Source: Bacteroidetes bacterium ADurb.Bin008
GTDB taxonomy: Bacteria > Bacteroidota > Bacteroidia > Bacteroidales > Tenuifilaceae
Assembly (NCBI GenBank): GCA_002071445.1
Contig: MWFE01000013.1
Span: 1 to 64,000 of the forward strand
Direction of reading: 5' to 3'
Length of the DNA: 64,000 bases
Positions 45,215 to 54,180 of this stretch are shown piece by piece; positions within the stretch are counted from its first letter, which is position 1; every line of letters starts with the position of its first letter. The position numbers were made by a program, and so were the translations under genes. Under the pieces are notes generated by a model. The model saw nothing but the letters and a program-made list of their open reading frames with translations. It was not told the DNA's origin and searched no databases.

Positions 45215-47563
45215 ATGTTGAGAAACAAGATACTATTTCTTTCTTTTTTATACCTCATTGCCTTTCTCGGGAATCTTAACGGACAGAACATCGCCCTTGA
45301 TTCGCTTGCTCGAGTAATTGAAACGGGAAAACACGACACTATAAAAATCAACGCCTGCGTTACCATTGGCGACGCATACCTGAGCGAAGATCCCGACACT
45401 GCTCTCTATTTTTATAGCAAAGCCCTGGATATTGCCATTCGAGCAGGTGTAAATACTTTTCCATACTGCATAAAAAAATCCAAGGCTCTAAGGAAAGTTG
45501 GGCAGGAGTTGATTAAACAATCGCAATATACCAAAGCCTTAGAGATTCTCACAGAATCGAAAAAGATTGATGAAGACTGCGGAAACTACGATGAAATGGC
45601 GTACACCTATATTGATATAGGGAATGCCTATGTCAGGTTGGGGGAAATGGATAAATCGATTGAAAATTACATTAATGCACTAAGCATATTAGAAAAGAAT
45701 GGGAATAAAGAGGGTATGGCCAATTGCTACAATAACATCGGAACCGTGTTAAAAGAACAGGGGTATTACCAAAAGGCCATTGATTATCATAGACAAGCAG
45801 CAGCTCTTTTTAATGAACTTATATCTGAATCCAAACCGCAGGAAATCGATTTACTGAAAAAGGGGCTTTCATATTGCTTCAACAACATGGGTATAATATA
45901 CTACTACCTCGATTCAATGGATCTTGCCCTGGAACATTACACTAAGTCGTTAATCATTAAAACTGAGTTGAATGATAAAGCCGGAATGTCGCAATCATTA
46001 AACAACATTGCCATAGTTTACTGTGCACAGGATAATTTTCTTAAGGGCATAGAATATTTTAAAAAATCGCTGAAGATCAATCAGGAAATTGGAAATCAGG
46101 AAGGAATGGCAATGGTCAATGGGAACATTTCGCATCTCTATTTGCTTTTAGTAGAAACATCCGAAACTGAGGACGAAAAGAAGAATAATCTAAACAATGC
46201 CATAGTATTCGGGCACCGGGCATACGAACTGGCTGAGTCGATAAGCTCCTTACCGTGGAAAAAGGAGGCAGCAGATCACCTTATGAATGCATACATGGGA
46301 TTGGGACATTATAAGGAAGCGCTTAAATATGCCGATATTTTAATAAAGGTTCAGGATCAACTCTTTTCAACTGAAAAGACCACAGCGCTTGCCGAAATGA
46401 CAACGCGTTACGAGGTGGAAAAAAAGCAGCTTCAGATTGACAACATGGAGAAGGAACAGGAACTTAACGCAAAAACCATTCGATCTCAGCGCATTATTAT
46501 CGCTTCAGTAGTATTGGGCTTTTTAGGTGTTATTATTTTTTCAGTGATTCTTTTCGGTTTGCTAAAGCAGAAACGTCTTGCCAATTCAAAACTATTGGAG
46601 CAAAAGCATGAGATAAACCAGCAGAAAGAGGAAATCCTTGTTCAACTTGAAGAAATTGAAAGTCAAAGAGATAGGATACAAGCATCCAAGTTTGAGGTTG
46701 AAAAGTTGTATCAGGTGGCCGTTGAGCAGAAAAGCATTCTGGAAACCCAGAAACGAAAAATCGACGATTCCATCCATTACGCCCAATTTATCCAGTCGGC
46801 CTTGCTGCCCGACCTCGATGTAATTTTTGTAAATCGTTTTTATGGCATTCATTCGTACTTCATCATGTTTAGGCCTAAGGACATTGTTTCGGGCGATTTC
46901 TATTGGGCAACCAGAGTTAAGGAGTGGCTGATAGTTACAGTTGCCGACTGTACGGGGCATGGCGTGCCGGGAGCTTTTATGAGTATGCTTGGCATTTCTT
47001 TTCTTAACGAAATTGTTATGAAGGGTGATGTTATCAACCCCGGCCTTATCCTCGGCGCACTACGATCATACATTATCAGTGCTTTAAAACAAACCTATTC
47101 GAAAAAATCGCAAAAAGACGGAATGGACATGAGCATTGCTTCAATCAATACCAAAACCAAGCAGTGCCTCTGGGCGGGAGCACATAATCCCCTTTGGATT
47201 TTCAGATCCAACAATCTGGCCACGGGTATGGACATGAAGTTTGCTTTCGAGGAGATTAAGCCTAACCCTATGCCTGTTGCCTTGCATATGCATATGGAAG
47301 ATTTTACGGAACATGAAATTCAACTTTACTCAGGCGATAGAATTTTTCTCTTCTCCGATGGATACGCCGATCAGTTCGGAGGGGTACAGGGCAAAAAATT
47401 TGGGTTTAGAAGCGGATTTAAACAGCTTCTTTTCAAAACATCGTCATTGCCAATAAAAGAGCAAGGGATAGAATTGGAAAAGGCCTTTGATGAATGGATG
47501 GGTTATGGGAACAATCACCACGAACAGGTGGACGACGTTACCGTTTTGGGAATAGTAATCTAG
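45215..47563 (+). CDS. TPR-repeat, membrane-anchored SpoIIE/PP2C-type serine phosphatase (second copy)
   Basis: 782 residues from the ATG at 45215 (MLRNKILFLSFLYLIAFL), which gives a signal peptide; the frame is open to a TTG at 45137. TPR array at about 60-390, membrane helix at about 430-455, coiled coil with KHEINQQKEEIL, and SpoIIE domain (about 545-782) with PKDIVSGDFYWA, VADCTGHGVPGAFMSMLG, KDGMDMS, and SDGYADQFGG. Same architecture and similar phosphatase motifs to the 36530-39082 protein, so they are paralogues with different sensor arrays. Substrate unknown. A bidirectional terminator follows. Confidence 0.93.
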   Translation: MLRNKILFLSFLYLIAFLGNLNGQNIALDSLARVIETGKHDTIKINACVTIGDAYLSEDPDTALYFYSKALDIAIRAGVNTFPYCIKKSKALRKVGQELIKQSQYTKALEILTESKKIDEDCGNYDEMAYTYIDIGNAYVRLGEMDKSIENYINALSILEKNGNKEGMANCYNNIGTVLKEQGYYQKAIDYHRQAAALFNELISESKPQEIDLLKKGLSYCFNNMGIIYYYLDSMDLALEHYTKSLIIKTELNDKAGMSQSLNNIAIVYCAQDNFLKGIEYFKKSLKINQEIGNQEGMAMVNGNISHLYLLLVETSETEDEKKNNLNNAIVFGHRAYELAESISSLPWKKEAADHLMNAYMGLGHYKEALKYADILIKVQDQLFSTEKTTALAEMTTRYEVEKKQLQIDNMEKEQELNAKTIRSQRIIIASVVLGFLGVIIFSVILFGLLKQKRLANSKLLEQKHEINQQKEEILVQLEEIESQRDRIQASKFEVEKLYQVAVEQKSILETQKRKIDDSIHYAQFIQSALLPDLDVIFVNRFYGIHSYFIMFRPKDIVSGDFYWATRVKEWLIVTVADCTGHGVPGAFMSMLGISFLNEIVMKGDVINPGLILGALRSYIISALKQTYSKKSQKDGMDMSIASINTKTKQCLWAGAHNPLWIFRSNNLATGMDMKFAFEEIKPNPMPVALHMHMEDFTEHEIQLYSGDRIFLFSDGYADQFGGVQGKKFGFRSGFKQLLFKTSSLPIKEQGIELEKAFDEWMGYGNNHHEQVDDVTVLGIVI

Positions 47564-47595
47564 ATAGTACAACCGAATAGCCGACGATAACCTAT

Positions 47596-47633
47596 AAAAA
47601 AAAGGTAGCCACTTATAACAGCTACCTTTTTTT
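47596..47633. terminator. Bidirectional terminator between TPR/SpoIIE gene and tRNA-Pro
   Basis: An A run plus GGTAGC (47604-47609) pairs with GCTACC (47621-47626) plus a T run. It can stop the SpoIIE transcript on the plus strand and the tRNA transcript on the minus strand. Confidence 0.9.
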
Positions 47634-47634
47634 G

Positions 47635-47708
47635 TCGGGGTGAGATGACTCGAACATCCGACCCCTTGCACCCCATGCAAGTGCGCTAGCCAACTGCGCC
47701 ACACCCCG
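47635..47708 (-). tRNA. tRNA-Pro (anticodon GGG)
   Basis: On the minus strand the acceptor CGGGGTG pairs with CACCCCG, the anticodon stem CTTGC/GCAAG holds ATGGGGT with anticodon GGG, and the T arm is GGATG-TTCGAGT-CATCT (one G-T pair). CCA is not encoded (discriminator A then CA). Ends next to the bidirectional terminator. Confidence 0.94.
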
Positions 47709-48080
47709 AACTCAATAACGGATGCAAAGATAACCATTTTTTCATTATCCCATATTTTTTACCATGAATTTTGCCGGACGGTTTTTCTATGTTGACTGTG
47801 TGGCTGAAAGGGCTTTAGCCTATCCTCGACTGGGGTTTGAATTCTTTTTAGGGGAAACAATATTCAACTATGACGGACTTTTATAATTCCTAAAATATTC
47901 TCTCCCAATTTCGAAAATAATTGGCATTGCTTCAATACTTCCCTTCAAAGGTAAATCCATTCATAAGTTCTGAAACACGTTGATTATTTCTAATTTTTCA
48001 TTGGCAGCAATTAGTATAAGGTTTTTAAAAAGTGTAACTTTAGAAGCGTTGTACAGACCATAATCATACCTTTGCAAACC
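47709..48080. other. Region between tRNA-Pro and the LuxR-type regulator gene
   Basis: 370 bases, A+T-rich. It holds the regulator's -7 element (48067-48074) and a 40-codon ORF (47764-47886) that I do not call. No hairpin of note. Confidence 0.5.
48067..48074 (+). promoter_or_regulatory. -7 promoter element (TACCTTTG) of the LuxR-type regulator gene
   Basis: TACCTTTG fits TAnnTTTG. It ends only 6 bases before the ATG at 48081, so the predicted mRNA has almost no leader. The TTG at 48072 lies inside this element and is rejected as a start. Confidence 0.5.
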
Positions 48081-50876
48081 ATGAGGTACTTTACCCTACA
48101 GGTTGTTTTTGTCTTGCTTTTCTTCTCGGCTCAGAGCAGGGAATTGGATTCGTATAAATCTAACTATCAAGAATTTACCCCATTTATAACCAATACCTTT
48201 AATGTTCACAACCAGAATTGGTGCATTGCGCAAAATCCGGTTACTCAGCTGATTTACCTGGCCAACTCCGAGGGACTTTTAGAATTCAATGGTATTCAAT
48301 GGACAAAATACCCGCTAACCGACAGAATGCCCTGTAGGTCGGTTTTAGTTGATAGCAGCGGGATTATCTACACCGGATCGTTCGAAGATTTTGGCTATTG
48401 GCAGCCCAACTCCTCGGGGATTCTAGAGTATCACTCCCTTTCGGCCTTGACTGAAATAGAGAAAAACGATGAAATATGGAAAATTTATTTGCATAACAGG
48501 GTTATCTACTTTCAATCCTTTACGGCAATATACCAATACAATGGCACAAGTATAACTAAGATAACATCCCCTGCTCCCATGCTCTTTCTACATCAGGTTG
48601 GTGGACATTTCATCACCCAAATTTTCGAGAAAGGGCTATACCGGCTTGAGCATGGTGATCTAAAATTTATACCCAACAGCGATATTTTTGCAGGCAAAAA
48701 GGTACATGCCATCATACCCCGGAACGATGGGCAATGGATGGTTTGTACCGACAACCTTGGCATCTACCTGTACAATGGACTAGCTTTCAATCACTTCAAT
48801 TCCAAAGCTTCGTCATTCCTTTCTACCTACCTGTGCAATTCGGCAAAACAGGTTAACGACTCAACCTATGCTTTCGGAAGCATACTCAATGGGCTGATCA
48901 TAACCAACGGCAAAGGGGAAATACTGAGCCGGTTCAATACCAATAACGGTCTGCAGAACAATACCATCCTATCGCTTCATGTCGGTCAGGATGGAGGGCT
49001 TTGGGTTGGCCTGGACGAGGGGGTTAACTTCATCAACCTTTCCTCGGCCTACACCCACTACAAAACCCAAAATGGTGCCATTGGCACCATCTATGCTTTG
49101 CTGAAGCAAGGCGATAAGATATATCTGGGCACAAATCATGGCCTGTTTGTTACCGACGTGGGCAAAAAGGATTGGCTTTACAATTTCAGCAACATTAGAT
49201 TGGTTGAAAAGAGTCAAGGGCAGGTATGGTCGCTGAATGAGTTTGAGAATCAGATTATTTGCGGGCACAACGATGGGACTTTCGTGGTTGATGGTGAGAA
49301 TCTCAGGCAGCTATCCACTGTTACCGGAGGATGGAGCTATACTATCCTTGGCGATTATCTGCTTTGCGGCACCTATACAGGCATTGTTATATTCAAAAAG
49401 GACAACTCTAATCGGTGGCAGTTCTACTCAAAACCGGACAACTTTTTAGAACCATCGAGATACATAGAGGTCGATTACCTTGGCTATATCTGGGCTTCGC
49501 ACCATCAGAAAGGGATATTCAGGGTTGAGATTTCGGAAGATCGGAAACAAGCACAGAGAACAACCTACTTTCCAAGCATTAACAATGAAAAACTAAACCT
49601 TAAGGTTTTCAAAATTAACAACAGGGTGGTTTTCACCACATCAGAAAATATCTATACTTACGACAACGTCCGCAATGATTTTACCGTTATCGAACCATTG
49701 TCAACCGACATTGGCGAATACCGTAGTGCCATTCAGATATGCGTGCATCAAAAGAACGAGTACTGGTTTGTCATGGAGGATAGGATTGCCCTTTTTGAGA
49801 TAGGCATCGATTTCTCAGCAAAAAAGCTGTACGAGATTCGGCTGAAAAACATTACCCTCCCTCAACACAATATCAACATTATTAAACTGAGTGACAATAC
49901 AATACTTGTCCCTACCCCTGAGGGGCTCGACAGCTACAACCTTTCTATTACAGGTCAGGGCCATACGGGCAGAGGACTTACCATTGACAAAGTGAACTTT
50001 TATGGCAGGAACAACCGTTCGGTCACCCATTTATACCCCACCAAAGAGCTCACCACAAGTTGGAATATCAATAATGTCACTGTCCATTTCTCGGCCCCCT
50101 ATCTTTTTGATTACCCCGATAAACACTATTCGTACCGAATTAAGGAGTTGGATAGCCCGTGGCAAAGTACAACGAACTCTCAATTCACATTCCCCGGACT
50201 TAAATATGGCTTTTATACCATTGAGATTAAAGATTTTACAGGGGCTGTTGCTTCTTTGCGTTTTGCTATTGCAAAACCTTGGTACTACTCGGGGCTGGCC
50301 ATTACAGGGTACTTTTTAATCTTTCTGCTCCTGATCTGGTTGCTCTATAAATACATAAAGCATAAAATCAGAAAGGCAAAAGAAATTTCAGCCATGGAGG
50401 TTAGGCAAAGTATCCTTGAAAAGGAGTTAGACTATAAAAACTATGAGCTCATGCTCACCATACGGCACCTGATAGACAGGAATGAAATATTGACCGAACT
50501 GCAAAAAGAAATCTCAACAATCAAAGAGCATTCGTCGAAATACCCCATTAAAAATTTGCGGAACATGGAGGCCACAATAAATGAAGGGCTGCAATCGCAA
50601 ACAGAGGATTGGAAGGATGCTTTGAACAAGCTCAAACTTTCGCAGCAAGGGTTCAACAAAACCCTGCTACAGCATTTCCCCAATCTTACCCCGCACGACC
50701 TAAGGCTATGTTCGTACCTGAAAATGAATTTCTCTACCAAGGAAATAGCCAGATTGCTCAACATTTCAGTGAGGGCTGTGGAAATTAGCCGCTATAGGCT
50801 AAGGAAAAAATTGGGACTAAAGCATGATGAGAATCTTACCGAGTTTTTGATCAATGAGATGTTTACAGGTGAATAA
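48081..50876 (+). CDS. Membrane-bound beta-propeller (Reg_prop/Y_Y_Y) regulator with LuxR-type HTH
   Basis: 931 residues from the ATG at 48081. N-terminal signal segment, then two_comp_propeller-type repeats through about residue 620 (LHVGQDGGLWVGLDEGVNFI is a typical Reg_prop unit), a Y_Y_Y domain at about 660-725 (YSYRIKELDSPWQST), a transmembrane helix at about 735-757, a coiled coil, and a C-terminal GerE/LuxR-like HTH at about 860-925 (LTPHDLRLCSYLKMNFSTKEIARLL, RAVEISRYRLRKKLGL). No histidine kinase or receiver. It reads as a one-component, membrane-tethered transcription factor. It sits 298 bases before the SusC gene on the same strand and is the obvious candidate regulator of the locus. 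This is distinct from HTCS, SusR and sigma/anti-sigma control. Confidence 0.88.
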   Translation: MRYFTLQVVFVLLFFSAQSRELDSYKSNYQEFTPFITNTFNVHNQNWCIAQNPVTQLIYLANSEGLLEFNGIQWTKYPLTDRMPCRSVLVDSSGIIYTGSFEDFGYWQPNSSGILEYHSLSALTEIEKNDEIWKIYLHNRVIYFQSFTAIYQYNGTSITKITSPAPMLFLHQVGGHFITQIFEKGLYRLEHGDLKFIPNSDIFAGKKVHAIIPRNDGQWMVCTDNLGIYLYNGLAFNHFNSKASSFLSTYLCNSAKQVNDSTYAFGSILNGLIITNGKGEILSRFNTNNGLQNNTILSLHVGQDGGLWVGLDEGVNFINLSSAYTHYKTQNGAIGTIYALLKQGDKIYLGTNHGLFVTDVGKKDWLYNFSNIRLVEKSQGQVWSLNEFENQIICGHNDGTFVVDGENLRQLSTVTGGWSYTILGDYLLCGTYTGIVIFKKDNSNRWQFYSKPDNFLEPSRYIEVDYLGYIWASHHQKGIFRVEISEDRKQAQRTTYFPSINNEKLNLKVFKINNRVVFTTSENIYTYDNVRNDFTVIEPLSTDIGEYRSAIQICVHQKNEYWFVMEDRIALFEIGIDFSAKKLYEIRLKNITLPQHNINIIKLSDNTILVPTPEGLDSYNLSITGQGHTGRGLTIDKVNFYGRNNRSVTHLYPTKELTTSWNINNVTVHFSAPYLFDYPDKHYSYRIKELDSPWQSTTNSQFTFPGLKYGFYTIEIKDFTGAVASLRFAIAKPWYYSGLAITGYFLIFLLLIWLLYKYIKHKIRKAKEISAMEVRQSILEKELDYKNYELMLTIRHLIDRNEILTELQKEISTIKEHSSKYPIKNLRNMEATINEGLQSQTEDWKDALNKLKLSQQGFNKTLLQHFPNLTPHDLRLCSYLKMNFSTKEIARLLNISVRAVEISRYRLRKKLGLKHDENLTEFLINEMFTGE

Positions 50877-51174
50877 TGCCACTTGATTCACACCATCCAA
50901 ACTTTCCATTTTAATGCCAATCCGTAAACAATAACGGATGCATGGTTCTATAACCATATCTACAGCGGCCTATACCGACATGTCAGGCATGTACGATTTA
51001 AAAAATATATGTTTCTGGTAAACAATCATGTACAGTTCGTTGTTGAGGTTGTGAGTAGCTCAACCTAACAGGAATTTTATGGGTGTGCAATTGAAATGCT
51101 ATCTGATTAGTTGACTTCACAGCCGATGTGCCTTAAATTTATACAACCAAAAAGTTTAGCAAAACCATCTAAAC
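50877..51174. promoter_or_regulatory. Upstream region of the SusCD operon
   Basis: 298 bases with no ORF. A perfect palindrome GACATGTC (50978-50985), two CATGTAC copies (50988-50994, 51027-51033) 39 bases apart, a GTTGAG/CTCAAC pair (51042-51047, 51059-51064) and the promoter at 51111-51141 are seen. The repeated CATGTAC are possible operator half-sites. Confidence 0.35.
51111..51141 (+). promoter_or_regulatory. Promoter of the SusC gene
   Basis: TTG (51111-51113), a 20-base spacer and TAAATTTA (51134-51141), one base from TAnnTTTG, fit Bacteroidota -33/-7 spacing. Transcription would start near 51148, 27 bases before the ATG. Confidence 0.5.
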
Positions 51175-54168
51175 ATGAAACAAAAATTATCGCTATTATT
51201 ATTCGTCGGTTTGCTGCCCTTATACCTATTCGCGCAACAGGTTACCATAACGGGTACCGTTACCGATGAGAGTAACGAAAGTCTACCGGGGGTATCGGTT
51301 TTTGTTAAGGGGACAACCCGTGGTACCTCCACCGATCTGGATGGCCGTTTTTCCATTATGGCTGCACCGTCCGAGACCTTGGTATTCTCGATGGTAGGAA
51401 TGGTAACGCAATCCATTCCGGTTGGGAATAACACTCACCTGAACATCATAATGCAACAGGAGGCAACAGCCCTCGAAGAGGTGGTGGTAGTTGGCTATGG
51501 AACGCAAAGGGCCAAAGATCTGACAGCCCCCATCGTTAAGGTGGGTGGCGACGACCTTTCGAAACAGGCCACATCAAATGCCATGCAGGCATTACAAGGA
51601 AAAGCCTCGGGTGTTCAAATTATCAATAGCGGAGTACCGGGCAGTGGAGCCTCCATTAAAATCAGGGGAATAGGTTCCATTGGCGATTATGCCAACCCCC
51701 TTTTCGTTGTAGATGGCGTGTTTGTAGATAACATCGACTTTTTGAGCTCCTCCGACATCGAGGATATTACCATCCTTAAAGATGCATCGGCAGCTGCAAT
51801 TTATGGTGTTAGGGCAGCCAACGGGGTGCTGCTGGTGACTACCAAGAAGGGGCGCTCGGGCGAGCCTTCAGTAAGCTATGACAGCTACGTTGGCATACAG
51901 GTTCCTGTAAACATTATGAGGCTTGCAACTAAAGATCAGTACGTAAGCGTTTTAAACGAGGCCAACGAGGATACACCGGGCTATGTACCAAAAGATCCTG
52001 CTGCGTTTCCGGTGAGCACCGACTGGTATCAGGAATTGGTTAGAACAGCCCCTATGTCCAACCACAGCTTCGATATTTCGGGGATAGCCGATAAATCGAA
52101 CTATTCGTTGGGCGGAAGTTACCTTTTTCAGGATGGCATAATGGATGCCCACAACCAGTACGAAAGGCTTAATCTGAGGATGAGATTGGATCAAAACGTG
52201 AACGACTATATTAAAATAGGTGTAAATAACGTATTTTCCAGGTATAATCGTTACAATCCCAACGAGGGTGCATTTTTCGGTGCCTTTGTGAACCCGCCTG
52301 TTTATCCTGTTTACGACCCCACAAATGATGAAGCTTATCCCATAAAATTTGGTGCTCCGCAAACCTACGGTTTTGGCAATAGCTATGGTAACCCTGTAGC
52401 CACTGCGTACTATCCCGATAACTATGAAAAGGGCAATCGGGTTGTCATTAGCGCATATGCCGAGTTTTACCCCATAAAGGATGCGCTCACTTTCAAAATA
52501 TCCTACAATCAGGATATTGGCAACTACTTCCCGCGTAATTTCACTCCAGCCTATTACGTAGGAGGCTCACAGGGGATAAGGAAATCGAACCTCACCAAAA
52601 CCTCAGGGAACTGGTCGAACCAGATCATTGATAACCTTCTGACCTACAACAACGCCAGTGGCAAACACAAATATACCGTACTCCTCGGGCAATCGACGCG
52701 TATCGAACGAAGTGAGTTCATTACCGGATCCGCACAGGATGTGCTGGGTATTGACGATCCGTCGAAATACATTGTAACGGGTTCGTATAAGGACAGGAAT
52801 GTTTATGATGGGGGTGCACTATATCATGGGCTATCGTTCTTTACCAGAGGGACCTACAGCTACGACAATCGTTTTTTGGGAACCATAACCTTCCGTGCCG
52901 ATGGCAGTTCCAAGTACCAGAAGAAGTGGGGCTACTTCCCCTCCGTGGGTTTGGGCTGGAATGTCAGTGAGGAGGAGTTTATGAAGGATAGCAAGTGGTT
53001 CAGTTTCCTCAAGGTGAGGGCCAGTTGGGGTTTGCTGGGCAACGATAATGTACCTGCCAACTCAACCGTTATCATTGGGCAAACGGGTCCCGAGAGTTCG
53101 GGAATTTTTGCCAATCAGCTGGTTGATGGAGTGGGAGCCCAAACTGTTTTACAGAATTTCTTGCGATGGGAAGTGGTGAGCGAGTATAATGCCGGGGTTG
53201 ATTTCGTTACCAGGAATACCAAACTGTCGGGAGAACTTGACCTATACAGCCGTATCACCGACAATGTGGTCTTTTATGCGCCCATTGCCACCGGAGGTGG
53301 AGTTGCCGATCTGCTTGCCAACAATGGTAAGGTACTCAATGCAGGGGTGGAGTTGAGCCTCAGGTGGAATGACAAGATTACGGATGACTTAACCTACAAT
53401 ATTGGATTTAACGCTACCACCATATACAACCGGGTGCTGGAGTTGGAAGGACGGGATTATATCCCCGGGGCATATGTCAGGGGCAACTACACAACCCGAA
53501 CTGCTGTGGGACATCCCATAGGTTCGTTCTATGGGTATGAAATTGATGGGGTTTACGCAAGCGAGCGCGAAGCGCTGACCGATCCGGTGAGTCAAACCAT
53601 TAAGTTGCCCGGATTTTTCAAGTACAAAGACCAGAATGGCGACAATGTGATTGACGATAAGGACAAGGTTTACTTAGGCAGTCCAATCCCCTGGTTAATC
53701 ACAGGTTTAGATTTTGGGCTTAACTACAAACAGTTTGATGTGAGCCTTTCATTATACAGCCAGGTGGGGAACAAGATACTGAATGCCAAGCGCATGATTA
53801 GGGATGTGTTTGCCGATGGTAATTACGACCAGGATTTTGTGGAGAACAGGTGGACTCCCGAAAATATGTCGGATAAATATCCATCGGCACAAGCCTATAA
53901 CACCTCATTTATACAGCAGGCCAACGATTTTTTTGTTGAGGATGCCTCCTTTATCAGGATACAAAATGTGCAGATAGGCTATACTACCCAAAAAATAAAA
54001 ATGGTGAAAATGTTAAGGGTTTTCCTATCGGCACAGCGACCCTATTCGTTTTTCACATACAACGGGTTTACTCCCGAGATAGGCGGAAGTCCCATCAGCG
54101 CCGGGGTTGACAATTCGGTGTATCCCATGCAGGCAATTTACAGTTTAGGACTTAAGGTTAATTTTTAA
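51175..54168 (+). CDS. SusC/RagA-family TonB-linked outer-membrane transporter
   Basis: 997 residues. Signal peptide (LYLFAQQ), N-terminal carboxypeptidase-regulatory-like domain at about 22-98 (VTITGTVTDESNESLPGVSVFVKGT), plug domain at about 110-220 with VVGYGTQRAKDLTAPI and the SusC-specific LFVVDGVFVDN, followed by a TonB-dependent barrel to the C-terminal aromatic (LGLKVNF). SusC takes up oligosaccharides captured by SusD, powered by TonB/ExbBD. First gene of the operon; SusD starts 13 bases downstream. Normal length (about 1000). Confidence 0.97.
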   Translation: MKQKLSLLLFVGLLPLYLFAQQVTITGTVTDESNESLPGVSVFVKGTTRGTSTDLDGRFSIMAAPSETLVFSMVGMVTQSIPVGNNTHLNIIMQQEATALEEVVVVGYGTQRAKDLTAPIVKVGGDDLSKQATSNAMQALQGKASGVQIINSGVPGSGASIKIRGIGSIGDYANPLFVVDGVFVDNIDFLSSSDIEDITILKDASAAAIYGVRAANGVLLVTTKKGRSGEPSVSYDSYVGIQVPVNIMRLATKDQYVSVLNEANEDTPGYVPKDPAAFPVSTDWYQELVRTAPMSNHSFDISGIADKSNYSLGGSYLFQDGIMDAHNQYERLNLRMRLDQNVNDYIKIGVNNVFSRYNRYNPNEGAFFGAFVNPPVYPVYDPTNDEAYPIKFGAPQTYGFGNSYGNPVATAYYPDNYEKGNRVVISAYAEFYPIKDALTFKISYNQDIGNYFPRNFTPAYYVGGSQGIRKSNLTKTSGNWSNQIIDNLLTYNNASGKHKYTVLLGQSTRIERSEFITGSAQDVLGIDDPSKYIVTGSYKDRNVYDGGALYHGLSFFTRGTYSYDNRFLGTITFRADGSSKYQKKWGYFPSVGLGWNVSEEEFMKDSKWFSFLKVRASWGLLGNDNVPANSTVIIGQTGPESSGIFANQLVDGVGAQTVLQNFLRWEVVSEYNAGVDFVTRNTKLSGELDLYSRITDNVVFYAPIATGGGVADLLANNGKVLNAGVELSLRWNDKITDDLTYNIGFNATTIYNRVLELEGRDYIPGAYVRGNYTTRTAVGHPIGSFYGYEIDGVYASEREALTDPVSQTIKLPGFFKYKDQNGDNVIDDKDKVYLGSPIPWLITGLDFGLNYKQFDVSLSLYSQVGNKILNAKRMIRDVFADGNYDQDFVENRWTPENMSDKYPSAQAYNTSFIQQANDFFVEDASFIRIQNVQIGYTTQKIKMVKMLRVFLSAQRPYSFFTYNGFTPEIGGSPISAGVDNSVYPMQAIYSLGLKVNF

Positions 54169-54180
54169 AATCACAGGAAG

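Noticed and set aside
47764-47886. 40-codon ORF between tRNA-Pro and the regulator gene
   Set aside because: ATG to TAA frame is open by chance; no family resemblance, no promoter or start signal; too short to support.
47920-47936. TTGGCATTGC resembling a sigma-54 element
   Set aside because: GG and GC are not 10 bases apart as required for -24/-12 promoters.
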